This document shows, piece by piece, positions 8,023-15,388 of a stretch of 64,000 bases of DNA; position 1 is the first letter of the stretch, and each line of letters opens with the position of its first letter. Origin of the DNA: Palsa-504 sp963769715 (GTDB lineage Bacteria; Actinomycetota; Actinomycetes; Streptosporangiales; Streptosporangiaceae); NCBI GenBank assembly GCA_963769715.1, contig CAVYNE010000006.1:186001-250000 (forward strand), given 5' to 3'. The translations under genes and the position numbers were made by a program. The notes beneath the pieces were generated by a model that had not been told where the DNA came from, did no database searches, and saw only the letters and a program-made list of their open reading frames with translations.

Positions 8023-10593
8023 TCACGACGACGCTTCCGCCGATCGCGTGCTGGCCACAGACGTGCTGACCGCCGTGCTTTCGCCTGGCGGGGGCAGCGC
8101 GTCCGCACTGGGTTCCCTGCGTGTAGTAGCCGGGTCAGGCTGGCTCCGCCTGGACCCGGAGACCCGGGTTGGGTTGGTGTCGATCCAGTCCCTCAGCTCG
8201 TCGGAGACCAGGTCGATCCCGATCCGCCCGGCCCGGTCATCCAGATCCCGGTAGATGCACTCGCCGTTACCGAGCGAGCGAAGGACCGCCTTGTGCTCGT
8301 CCGAGGGCGCGACCCCGAGCAGCGACATGACGTTCGCCACCTCCCCGCGCTCGGTCGAGCGGAACGCGAACACCCCGGACAGGCAGTTGGTCACCTGCTC
8401 GTTCAGCAGGTCGCCGGCATTCTGCGAGACCAGGATCAGCGCGGTGTTCCTGGACCGGCCCATCCGGGACACCTCGGGCACCAGCTTGGCGCCCTCCGGA
8501 GTGGACGTGATCGCCCACGCCTCGTCCAGGAAGATGGCCTTGGGCGCGGCCCGGTCGATGCCGTTGAGCAGCTTGCGGGCGAACTGGGACACCAGGTAGA
8601 GCAGCGCTACCGACAGCCGCTGCTCATAGGAGTAGTCATCCCGGCTGGTGTTGGTGTCCGGCAGCGTGAGACCGGCCAGCGTGAAGACCGTGGTCCAGCC
8701 CTCCGCGTCGATCTGCTGCCCCACCGACGGGGCGAAGCACAGCCGGGCCAGCCGCATCTCCGAGATCGACCGCATCACCGCGCCGGTGTTCTTCCACGCG
8801 GGATCCTCGGATTCCTCCAGGTGCTTGATGACCTTGCCCAGGCTGGGCCGCTCGGTTCCGGCCACCGCGCCGACCGCCTGGATCATCGCGGATTCCCGTT
8901 CCTCGCTCATCCGCGGCAGCAGCAGCCGCAACGTCTCGGTCGCCATGGTCCGCTTCTCCGACGGATCCATGCCGAACGAGAACGGATCGAGCAATCCCGG
9001 AGCCGCCGAGCCCAGCGGCAGGACGCGGGCCTTGCGACCCTGCCTGGTGAGGTATTCGACCAGGGACTCGGCGTCACCCTTCGGGTCGATCACCGCGACC
9101 GTCGCGCCGCGCAGCGCCAGCTGGTAGATCAGCAGCATGGCCAGCGTGGTCTTCCCCCCGCCCGGCTCACCGGTAATGGCCACCGCGGTCGGCCGGTTGC
9201 GGGCCGCCGCCAGCAGCGGGTCGAAATGCACGATAGAGCGGGCCCGGCCCAGGGTCTCGCCGATATATGGCCCGATCCAGCCCGCCCCGCCGGCGTCGAC
9301 CCGGTCGCCCAAATCGACCGTCGCGGTCGGCATTCCGCCGGCGATCGTGTACAGCGGCTGCCGCTGTACATAAGAATTCAGCCGGATCCGCTCGCCGGGC
9401 AGCGCTTCGCACAACAGCGAGAACTGATCACCGGTGGAGTTCACCACGTCGATTCCGATATCACGGTAATGCTCGACGACCGCTTCCACCCGGCGGACGC
9501 ACAGGTCTCTCGTCGGCGCCGCGACGATCAGCCGGTGCCAGCCATAGACAAACGGCAGCCGTTCCTTGGTAATGCCGTGCTCGAGCATTCTGGCCGCGGC
9601 GATCTGCTCGGCCAGCGCAATAGGCGCCTCCGCGCCCGCCTCCCGGATGTGGGCATCCATGTCGCGCGCGTGCGCCAGCCGGCGGCTGACGTCTTTGCTC
9701 GCCTTCGCCGGAGGAATGAGCTTCATCCGGGAGCTGATTTCGACCGGGAATGGCAGCGAATCGGCGAAATGCAGCCAGGGCTCCCCGTCCGGGAAGGACA
9801 TCACATCGGGAAACCGGGCGAATGAGATGAAAGCGGCGTACGACTCTTCCGACATATGCTCCAGGTGCAGCAGGGTCCGCCCGTTGTGGATCTGCCCCTC
9901 GAAGAGGGTGTCGATCTCCCCGAAGCCCCATCTCCGGCGCTTGGCCGCGGACGGCAGCGGCTCCCCCGCCGTTTGCATCAGCGTGTGCCTGACCAGCCAG
10001 GCGATCTCACCGGACGTCGCGTGCCTGGCGGCCAGCGCGCTCGCGTTCAGCGCCCGGCCCAGCCGTTCGGCTGAATCCGTCCACTTGGTGACCTCCGCCG
10101 AGCCGACCGCCTCGTCGTCTAGGCCGAGCCCACGCTCACCATGCTGATACACGCCGCGGAACTGGGAAAACACGCCGCCCGACAATTGCGCTCGCACGCC
10201 GCGCTGGCCGAGCCGGACCCCGAGGTAGATCTCCTTGCCCCAGAAGTCCTTCGTCCAGACGTGCTGGTAGGTCTGCTCCAGGTACTCCCGCCAGCCCGGC
10301 CCTCCGTCCGAGGTCGCGTCCAGCCCGGTCGCCCACGCGTGCGCCGGGTAGGAACGGTGCGCGATGCGCAGGTGGACTTCGGCGTCGGCCATCCGGATCG
10401 CGGCCAGCGCCACGGTGATGTTGGTCGCCAGCGCCTCCCGCTCCTCCGCGGTGGTGAACTCATAGGACACCGAGGGAACCCGGTAGTAGGCCCAGGCGTG
10501 GGTGTCGGTGAGCAGGATCCGGTCGTCGAAGTACCGGATGCTGAGCCGGGTGCGCCCCCGGGATCCCTTAGCCCCTTTAGTCCGAGTGCTCAC
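8023..10593 (-). CDS. VirB4/TcpF-like ATPase of a type IV secretion-like system (SCO6880-type)
   Basis: This 856-residue cytoplasmic ATPase should energise assembly or transfer by the membrane complex encoded around it. Walker A is GEPGGGKTT at about residues 472-481 and Walker B is KAIFLDEAW near residue 688, followed by a VSQNAGDLLN segment resembling the sensor region of VirB4/TraC ATPases. The N-terminal 450 residues are the substrate-less domain common to VirB4 proteins. GTG 10593 has aagga six bases upstream; the longer open frame to 10830 is a shadow of the upstream gene. The start overlaps the 3' end of the preceding gene by 17 bases. Proteins of this type in actinomycetes are commonly chromosomal and not always tied to an active conjugative element. 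Confidence 0.88.
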   Translation of the reverse strand: MSTRTKGAKGSRGRTRLSIRYFDDRILLTDTHAWAYYRVPSVSYEFTTAEEREALATNITVALAAIRMADAEVHLRIAHRSYPAHAWATGLDATSDGGPGWREYLEQTYQHVWTKDFWGKEIYLGVRLGQRGVRAQLSGGVFSQFRGVYQHGERGLGLDDEAVGSAEVTKWTDSAERLGRALNASALAARHATSGEIAWLVRHTLMQTAGEPLPSAAKRRRWGFGEIDTLFEGQIHNGRTLLHLEHMSEESYAAFISFARFPDVMSFPDGEPWLHFADSLPFPVEISSRMKLIPPAKASKDVSRRLAHARDMDAHIREAGAEAPIALAEQIAAARMLEHGITKERLPFVYGWHRLIVAAPTRDLCVRRVEAVVEHYRDIGIDVVNSTGDQFSLLCEALPGERIRLNSYVQRQPLYTIAGGMPTATVDLGDRVDAGGAGWIGPYIGETLGRARSIVHFDPLLAAARNRPTAVAITGEPGGGKTTLAMLLIYQLALRGATVAVIDPKGDAESLVEYLTRQGRKARVLPLGSAAPGLLDPFSFGMDPSEKRTMATETLRLLLPRMSEERESAMIQAVGAVAGTERPSLGKVIKHLEESEDPAWKNTGAVMRSISEMRLARLCFAPSVGQQIDAEGWTTVFTLAGLTLPDTNTSRDDYSYEQRLSVALLYLVSQFARKLLNGIDRAAPKAIFLDEAWAITSTPEGAKLVPEVSRMGRSRNTALILVSQNAGDLLNEQVTNCLSGVFAFRSTERGEVANVMSLLGVAPSDEHKAVLRSLGNGECIYRDLDDRAGRIGIDLVSDELRDWIDTNPTRVSGSRRSQPDPATTRREPSADALPPPGESTAVSTSVASTRSAEASS

Positions 10594-13240
10594 CAGGATT
10601 CCTTCCGGGAACGGGGCTGCTTGGGTCCGCGGACATGCCCGCGACGAGCACGCCGGCCAGGGCCGTGTAGGCCAGCCTGGTCTGCGGCTGCAGTGCCGTT
10701 TGGGCAGGCAGGGCCGTTTGGACGGGCGGGGTCGAGGATGAGCCGGGACGCGCGGACAGAAGATCATCCCATGGCACCCGGACGATGGCCCGGCAGCGGC
10801 CCCTGGCCACGGATTCGGCCCGGAGCACATCCTGCATCGTCCGCCTGCTCACTCCGTTGACGACCATCACGGCGCGGCCGACCAGCTCGCCGTAGCCGTG
10901 CGCGCCGAGCCACTGCTGGGTGTTGGCCAGCGAGGTCGCCGCGTCCGGACTCGCCGGGGCGACCAGCACCAGCTGGTCGGCCGCGATGAGCACCCGGGTC
11001 AGGCCGGAAGGCGCCGGATCGATCATGGTCAGCGGGTACCGTTCGGCTAGCAGATCGGCCAGCCGCTGGAAGTCAGGTCCGCCGAGGGCGTGGGCCGCGC
11101 CGGTTTCCGGCAGGTCAGCGATCACGTCGAGGCTGGCTCCCGAGCCGCGGCCGGCCTGCAGGCCCAGCCCTTGCCCGGCCAGTAGCGCCTGCACCGACGC
11201 GGCCGGCGTGCGGCGGGCAGCCAGCGAGGTCGCTCCCGGATTCAAGTCGAGCGCCGCCACGGCGGCCCCGCGCACCGCGGCCAGGATGTGGCCGGTCATC
11301 AGGGCGGTGATGGTCTGTCCGGCCCCCCTGGTGCAGCCGAGAACCGCAATCAGGCGCGGACCGGCTAGCGGCAGCCTGGCGCGGTCGCGATCCCGCGTCT
11401 CCGGGTCTCGCTGGCCCGGTCCCTGGCCGCCGGCGACCACCTTCACCTGGCGCCGCCAGCTCACCTCGTCGCGACTGCCCGGGCCGCTGAGCGCCCGCTC
11501 GATAGACAGCAGCGGCCGCTCCCGCTCCCTGCTGACGAACGTGGCCGCCACCGGCGCGGACGCGGGCGTCTGGGCGACGGGCACGTGCTCTGCTGGCGCG
11601 GGCGCGGGGTCTGCTGGCGCCGGCTCGGGAGACATAGCAGTAGCAGCCACAGCGAGCTCGGGTGCGGGTGACGCTGGCACCTCGAGCGCAGGCGCCGCCG
11701 GTTCAGGGACGGCTACCGCCGACGCGGGGGTAACAGCTGCGGCAGGCCTTTCGGTGTCGGCTGGCGCCGGAGCTGACGCGGACGGTGCGGGTGCCGGAGA
11801 TGCGGCCGCCGATGGCGTCGGCGGGGCAGGCGGCAGGACAGGCGGCGGCTCGGTCGGCACGGGCCGGTCCAGTGCCGGGGCGGCGACCGGACGGGACTGA
11901 ACGCGGAGCATCCAGCGCATCCGGGGCTTGGTCGGCGGCGCGGGCACCTGAGTCCAGCTGGGCGTTGCCTGGGGACCAGCCTCGGCTAGCGGCGAAGCCC
12001 CGGCTGGCCCGGCTGGCCCGGCTGGCCGGGCTGGCCCGGCTGGCCGGGCTGGCGCGGCGGTGCCAGGGACCCGGAAGGGCTTGCGACCTAGACCGGGAAC
12101 CAGCCCAGAGCGACGCCTGCGTGCGGATCCGGTCGCGGGTTCCGAGCGCGGCCAGGTGTCGTCCTCCGTGCCGACCACGGGCTCGGTGCTGGCCGCAGGA
12201 TCCGGTTCATGATCCGCGCCCGGCTGGGGCCCGGGACTGGCGTCCGGGAACGGGCCAGCGTCCGGGAACGGGCCAGCGTCCGGGAACGGGCCAGCGTCCG
12301 GGAACGGGACCGGCTCCGGGATCGGGCGAAGCAGCGGCAACAGGCTAGCGTCGGGTGACGGCCAGGACGTCGGGACCAACGGGGCGTGCGGTTCGCTCAG
12401 GCCGCGGACGCCGGGATCGGAATCGTGCGCGACCTCGAGTGCCCTGGCATCCTGCGCTCCCGAAGGATGCGGCAAGATCATCCACGCTGGACGCTGGCCC
12501 GGCTCGGGCCCCGGCTCGGGGGCGGAGCCATTCGTCGCGGTGTCCGGCTCAGATCCGCGGGGCCACGGGGACCACGAATGCTCGGCATCCGGTTGCGCCT
12601 TGGCCCGTCTCGGCGTCCGGCGAGCCGGCGCCCGTTCAGGTACCGGCACCTGCGCCAGCGGTGGTGGGGCGGCCGACCCAGATGACGCTGACGTGACCAG
12701 CGGCGAAGCCGTCTGCTGCGCTGATTCCAGCGGCATGGCCGCGGTCGGCTGGGGCTTAACCGGATGCACCTCCGCCTGGAGCAGCGACTCCTCCCCGGGC
12801 ACCTGCAGGACGGGCGCACTCGACCGGGCCTTGGCTATGGACCTCTTCGCCTTCGCGGGCCGGGCCTTCGGCGGATGCCGGTGCCACACCCGGGCGGTCA
12901 CCAAGATTTCATCCTTCTCCGCAAACGGCGCCATCCGACACCAGGTCCGCGGTTCCGCGACGTACCGGAGCTGCGAACTAACCAGCTCAGGCAACCGCTT
13001 GCTTTCAATGACCGGCCTCGTGCACAGCCAGGTGAGCACTCCGGGGGGAAGGACGTAAAGCCATACCAAGGTGTGGTTAAACGGCAATCCAACAGCAATG
13101 AGGAAAACAACGTAAGGAACAGTAATTGCGGTAAAAACGCCGATCCAGGTGATCGGCAAAGGTGCTGGCAACCGAAAATCGTAGAGCTTGTAGAGCCGCT
13201 TTTCGATCCGCCAGATATTCGTATAAGTGGGGAGATCCAC
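10577..13240 (-). CDS. TcpE-like membrane protein fused to a degenerate MinD/ParA-like domain
   Basis: This 887-residue protein starts at GTG 13240 with aaggag about ten bases upstream. Residues 1-120 resemble the TcpE conjugation membrane protein (YTNIWRIEKRLYKLYDFRLP, then two hydrophobic segments). Residues about 150-580 are very Pro/Ala-rich and include tandem repeats. Residues about 625-860 resemble a MinD/ParA/SIMIBI ATPase: IAVLGCTRGAGQT at the P-loop position, AALDLNPGA, YPLTMIDPAP and VMVVNGVS. The P-loop is degenerate: the lysine of GKT is Gln, so nucleotide hydrolysis is doubtful. Tn916/pCW3 TcpE proteins are short, so this is a fusion, perhaps giving the channel a regulatory or localisation domain. 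A VirB4-like ATPase follows. Confidence 0.78.
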   Translation of the reverse strand: MDLPTYTNIWRIEKRLYKLYDFRLPAPLPITWIGVFTAITVPYVVFLIAVGLPFNHTLVWLYVLPPGVLTWLCTRPVIESKRLPELVSSQLRYVAEPRTWCRMAPFAEKDEILVTARVWHRHPPKARPAKAKRSIAKARSSAPVLQVPGEESLLQAEVHPVKPQPTAAMPLESAQQTASPLVTSASSGSAAPPPLAQVPVPERAPARRTPRRAKAQPDAEHSWSPWPRGSEPDTATNGSAPEPGPEPGQRPAWMILPHPSGAQDARALEVAHDSDPGVRGLSEPHAPLVPTSWPSPDASLLPLLRPIPEPVPFPDAGPFPDAGPFPDAGPFPDASPGPQPGADHEPDPAASTEPVVGTEDDTWPRSEPATGSARRRRSGLVPGLGRKPFRVPGTAAPARPAGPARPAGPAGPAGASPLAEAGPQATPSWTQVPAPPTKPRMRWMLRVQSRPVAAPALDRPVPTEPPPVLPPAPPTPSAAASPAPAPSASAPAPADTERPAAAVTPASAVAVPEPAAPALEVPASPAPELAVAATAMSPEPAPADPAPAPAEHVPVAQTPASAPVAATFVSRERERPLLSIERALSGPGSRDEVSWRRQVKVVAGGQGPGQRDPETRDRDRARLPLAGPRLIAVLGCTRGAGQTITALMTGHILAAVRGAAVAALDLNPGATSLAARRTPAASVQALLAGQGLGLQAGRGSGASLDVIADLPETGAAHALGGPDFQRLADLLAERYPLTMIDPAPSGLTRVLIAADQLVLVAPASPDAATSLANTQQWLGAHGYGELVGRAVMVVNGVSRRTMQDVLRAESVARGRCRAIVRVPWDDLLSARPGSSSTPPVQTALPAQTALQPQTRLAYTALAGVLVAGMSADPSSPVPGRNPGEHSD
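12000..12060. repeat. 9-bp GC-rich tandem repeat (ccggctggc-like) within the TcpE/MinD fusion gene
   Basis: Roughly six imperfect units encode a PARPAGPARPAGPAGPAG segment of the Pro/Ala linker on the minus strand. Confidence 0.65.
12242..12309. repeat. 18-bp tandem repeat (gtccgggaacgggccagc) within the TcpE/MinD fusion gene
   Basis: About 3.7 near-identical 18-bp units encode repeated FPDAGP hexapeptides on the minus strand. The exact identity between units suggests recent slippage or expansion in the linker. Confidence 0.8.
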
Positions 13241-13271
13241 TAGTAGCGCGCTCCTTCTTCCCGACTCGGGA

Positions 13272-13529
13272 TCAGTGGACTCCGAGCGCGTTCGCTATGC
13301 CGGTGGCTAGCGTCTGCACGATACTTGGCGTGTAGAAAACGACCGCAATGGCCACGGCGAGTACCATGAACTGAACGAATCGGGTGATCTCACGAGTGAA
13401 GAGGAAGAAGATCGCTACGATCCCGACGATACCGAGGAACAATGGCCCGAACAGACCCTGCAGGTACGTGACCAGACCCTGTGTACTCAAGGCCACTGGA
13501 GCCGTCGCGGCGGCGAGATGAGTATACAT
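13272..13529 (-). CDS. Small two-helix membrane protein, TcpD/VirB2-like
   Basis: This 85-residue protein begins with a short extracytoplasmic N-terminus and has two hydrophobic helices (FGPLFLGIVGIVAIFFLF and FVQFMVLAVAIAVVFYTP) separated by a charged turn (TREITRF). Small two-helix proteins lie between tcpC and tcpE in the Tn916/pCW3 family, and VirB2-type pilins share this topology. ATG 13529 is preceded by aaggga seven to eight bases upstream. Position and size make a TcpD-like assignment reasonable, but no diagnostic motif exists for such short proteins; a pilin-like role is inference. Confidence 0.7.
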   Translation of the reverse strand: MYTHLAAATAPVALSTQGLVTYLQGLFGPLFLGIVGIVAIFFLFTREITRFVQFMVLAVAIAVVFYTPSIVQTLATGIANALGVH

Positions 13530-13890
13530 AAAATGTCCCTTCCGGGATCAAATGACCATCCATAAACTGATGCGGCATGCCATCCGAGCAGGTACAAGTA
13601 AAGCGGATGCGTCAGCGCGGCCTGCCGCGGGTGCGAGGGGCGTACCGCCACGGCGCGCTGCGACCGTTGCGGCGGGCAGGCCGACCGGAACCGCCCAGAT
13701 CGACCGGCTAGCCGGTGAATTGCAGGTTTACGAGAAGCCGAACCGGCGAACCCAACTCCGGCGAAGGCTGACTCACGGCAGCCAGCCCAGCCGGAGCCCG
13801 ATTCGCCAGAGCCAGGCCAGGCGAGGACCGGCCTGCTAGTCGCGGTGCTATGGCATGCAGACATGCCGACGTCAGCAGGCCCTGTCCTGG
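13530..13890. other. Intergenic region between the tcpC-like and tcpD-like genes
   Basis: No gene is supported. A minus-strand frame starting at 13894 overlaps the tcpC-like stop as ATGA, but its Ser/Arg/Pro-rich translation runs into the tcpD-like start region and looks non-coding. The region could hold an internal promoter or a processing site. Confidence 0.45.
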
Positions 13891-14952
13891 TCATCGGGCA
13901 CCCACCGTCTCAGTCGACACTCCAATCTCTTTTACATACCATTTGCCGCTTTGCAGGTCGACAACCGACATACCATATGTCACTCCGAGTTTCGATGCCA
14001 TCCCTAGATTTCCAGCAGCCGATCCGGGCTGTTCAGGGAGCTGCCATATCACGCTTACCGTTATCTGCCTGGTCGCGCCGCCTGGCGGGACGTGCAGCGC
14101 GCTGATCGCGTCAAAGGTCACGGCGCCACCCAGCCCGGTCAGCGACACGCCGCGGACTGTGAACTTGTTCAGCGTGGCGCTGTCGCCGTTGGCGTAGGCC
14201 TGGAAAAAGGCTGGCAGCTCATTCATCAGCTGGCCTTGGGCCACCTGATCCGAACCGTGCGAGGCCGCCGGCGGTGGCGAAGTCTGCGGCGGCCCGGACA
14301 GCCAGGCGGGCTCGCCGGAGACCGCGACGCCGCTGCCCGAGGAGGCTACCGGCACGCCCAGTCGCATGAGCTGGCCGTTGACCAGGGCGAGCAGGGTCAC
14401 CACGGCATGCCGCGGATCCTGCACGGTGATGCCCGCGACTTGCACTGCCTGCAGGTTGAGCTGACCGGTGCCATTCCAGCCCAGGTTCGGATCGGCCGCC
14501 AGGACGCTGGCCGGGACGAAGGCCGCCAGGGCCTGCTCCCGCTGGCCCTGATTCTGCGGGCTGAAGCTGAGGTACACCCGGCCGAATTCTGTCGCGTAGG
14601 CCTCGGCCAGGCTGACCGGAAACTGCCCGGTAGCGCTCTGCGGCCCGGTTCCGCCGCCGGCGGGGGCCGAAGCCTGGCTGAAGACAATCGCGGTGATGCC
14701 GCGGAACGCGATGATCAGCAGGACCGCCCATAGCACCACTCGCAGCGGCCACAGTAGCCATCGGCCACCAGCACCCTGCCAGCTGCCAATGCCCGGATTA
14801 ACCGCCAGCGAGCCATCACAGGAGTCTGCGGCCAGCGGGTTCATCGTGCTGTACAGCGCCCGGGCCTGGGGCCGTGGCGGGACCAGCTCCGCCGAGTCCA
14901 GATAGTACACAGGCGACCCCGTTCCGTCACCGGACTTCGGCCCGCGAACCAT
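13891..14952 (-). CDS. TcpC/VirB8-like conjugation protein
   Basis: This 353-residue protein starts at ATG 14952 with a strong ggaggt four bases upstream; in-frame upstream sequence to 15135 looks non-coding. A single membrane helix lies near residues 70-88 (WPLRVVLWAVLLIIAFRGIT). Two extracellular NTF2-like halves follow: the first ends near PVASSGSGVAVSG, the second at GKWYVKEIGVSTE. This double-domain architecture is that of TcpC (Tn916 ORF13, pCW3 TcpC), a VirB8 analogue that bridges membrane and wall. It is the first gene of the minus-strand cluster. Confidence 0.8.
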   Translation of the reverse strand: MVRGPKSGDGTGSPVYYLDSAELVPPRPQARALYSTMNPLAADSCDGSLAVNPGIGSWQGAGGRWLLWPLRVVLWAVLLIIAFRGITAIVFSQASAPAGGGTGPQSATGQFPVSLAEAYATEFGRVYLSFSPQNQGQREQALAAFVPASVLAADPNLGWNGTGQLNLQAVQVAGITVQDPRHAVVTLLALVNGQLMRLGVPVASSGSGVAVSGEPAWLSGPPQTSPPPAASHGSDQVAQGQLMNELPAFFQAYANGDSATLNKFTVRGVSLTGLGGAVTFDAISALHVPPGGATRQITVSVIWQLPEQPGSAAGNLGMASKLGVTYGMSVVDLQSGKWYVKEIGVSTETVGAR

Positions 14953-15388
14953 TACACCTCCGCACGTTCCGGCACCGGGCAGAGCCCGGCGCGGCTGTCC
15001 CTTTCGTGCTGGCCTCGCGGTCCATTGTGCGTCATGAGTCTCGGTTTTGAACCGGAAACAACCAATCACCGGAACATTCTTCTGGACAAAACGGGCCAGC
15101 ACCCCTGGAACGAAGCAGACACGCAAAGGGTTCACTCGACTTCATAACGTGTTCAGACGCGTCCAGCCAACACAGTCCGTTAGCACCCCTGCTCGTTAGT
15201 CAGTAAGTTCACCTGACCAGGATCAAACATTAGTACGATTATTGTCAATAGAAAGCAGGAAGATGTAGCCTTAACAGGACGCAGCGACGACGATTCAGCA
15301 GTCTGGATGCCTGACCGCGCTCCGTTGTACGGAGCACCCGAGATGGCGAACCGTCCAGGACTGACCAGCGGGTATGACAAGGAGGATG
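14953..15388. other. Intergenic region upstream of the tcp-like cluster
   Basis: No gene is supported. The DNA here is noticeably less GC-rich than its surroundings, especially 15180-15300, as expected for a regulatory region. It separates the tcp-like genes from the end of the permease gene, and both run on the minus strand. Confidence 0.5.
15222..15248 (-). promoter_or_regulatory. Candidate promoter for the tcp-like cluster
   Basis: On the minus strand TTGACA (complement of 15243-15248) is followed 15 bases later by TTTGAT (complement of 15222-15227). The -35 is a perfect sigma-70 consensus, the -10 matches 4 of 6, and the spacing is slightly short. It would give a leader of about 265 bases before the tcpC-like ATG. 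The call is tentative. Confidence 0.35.

Noticed and set aside
12242..12309. 18-bp tandem units as a CRISPR array
   Set aside because: Units are contiguous without spacers and lie inside a coding frame as FPDAGP codons; no cas genes are present.
13487..13894. 135-codon frame with an ATGA overlap to the tcpC-like stop
   Set aside because: The overlap is tempting, but the translation is Ser/Arg/Pro-rich, lacks helices or domains, and runs into the start of the tcpD-like gene.
3551..14952. Calling the Tcp-type cluster an active integrative conjugative element
   Set aside because: No relaxase, coupling protein, oriT or integrase is visible in or next to the cluster, and none of the ychF att copies flanks it.
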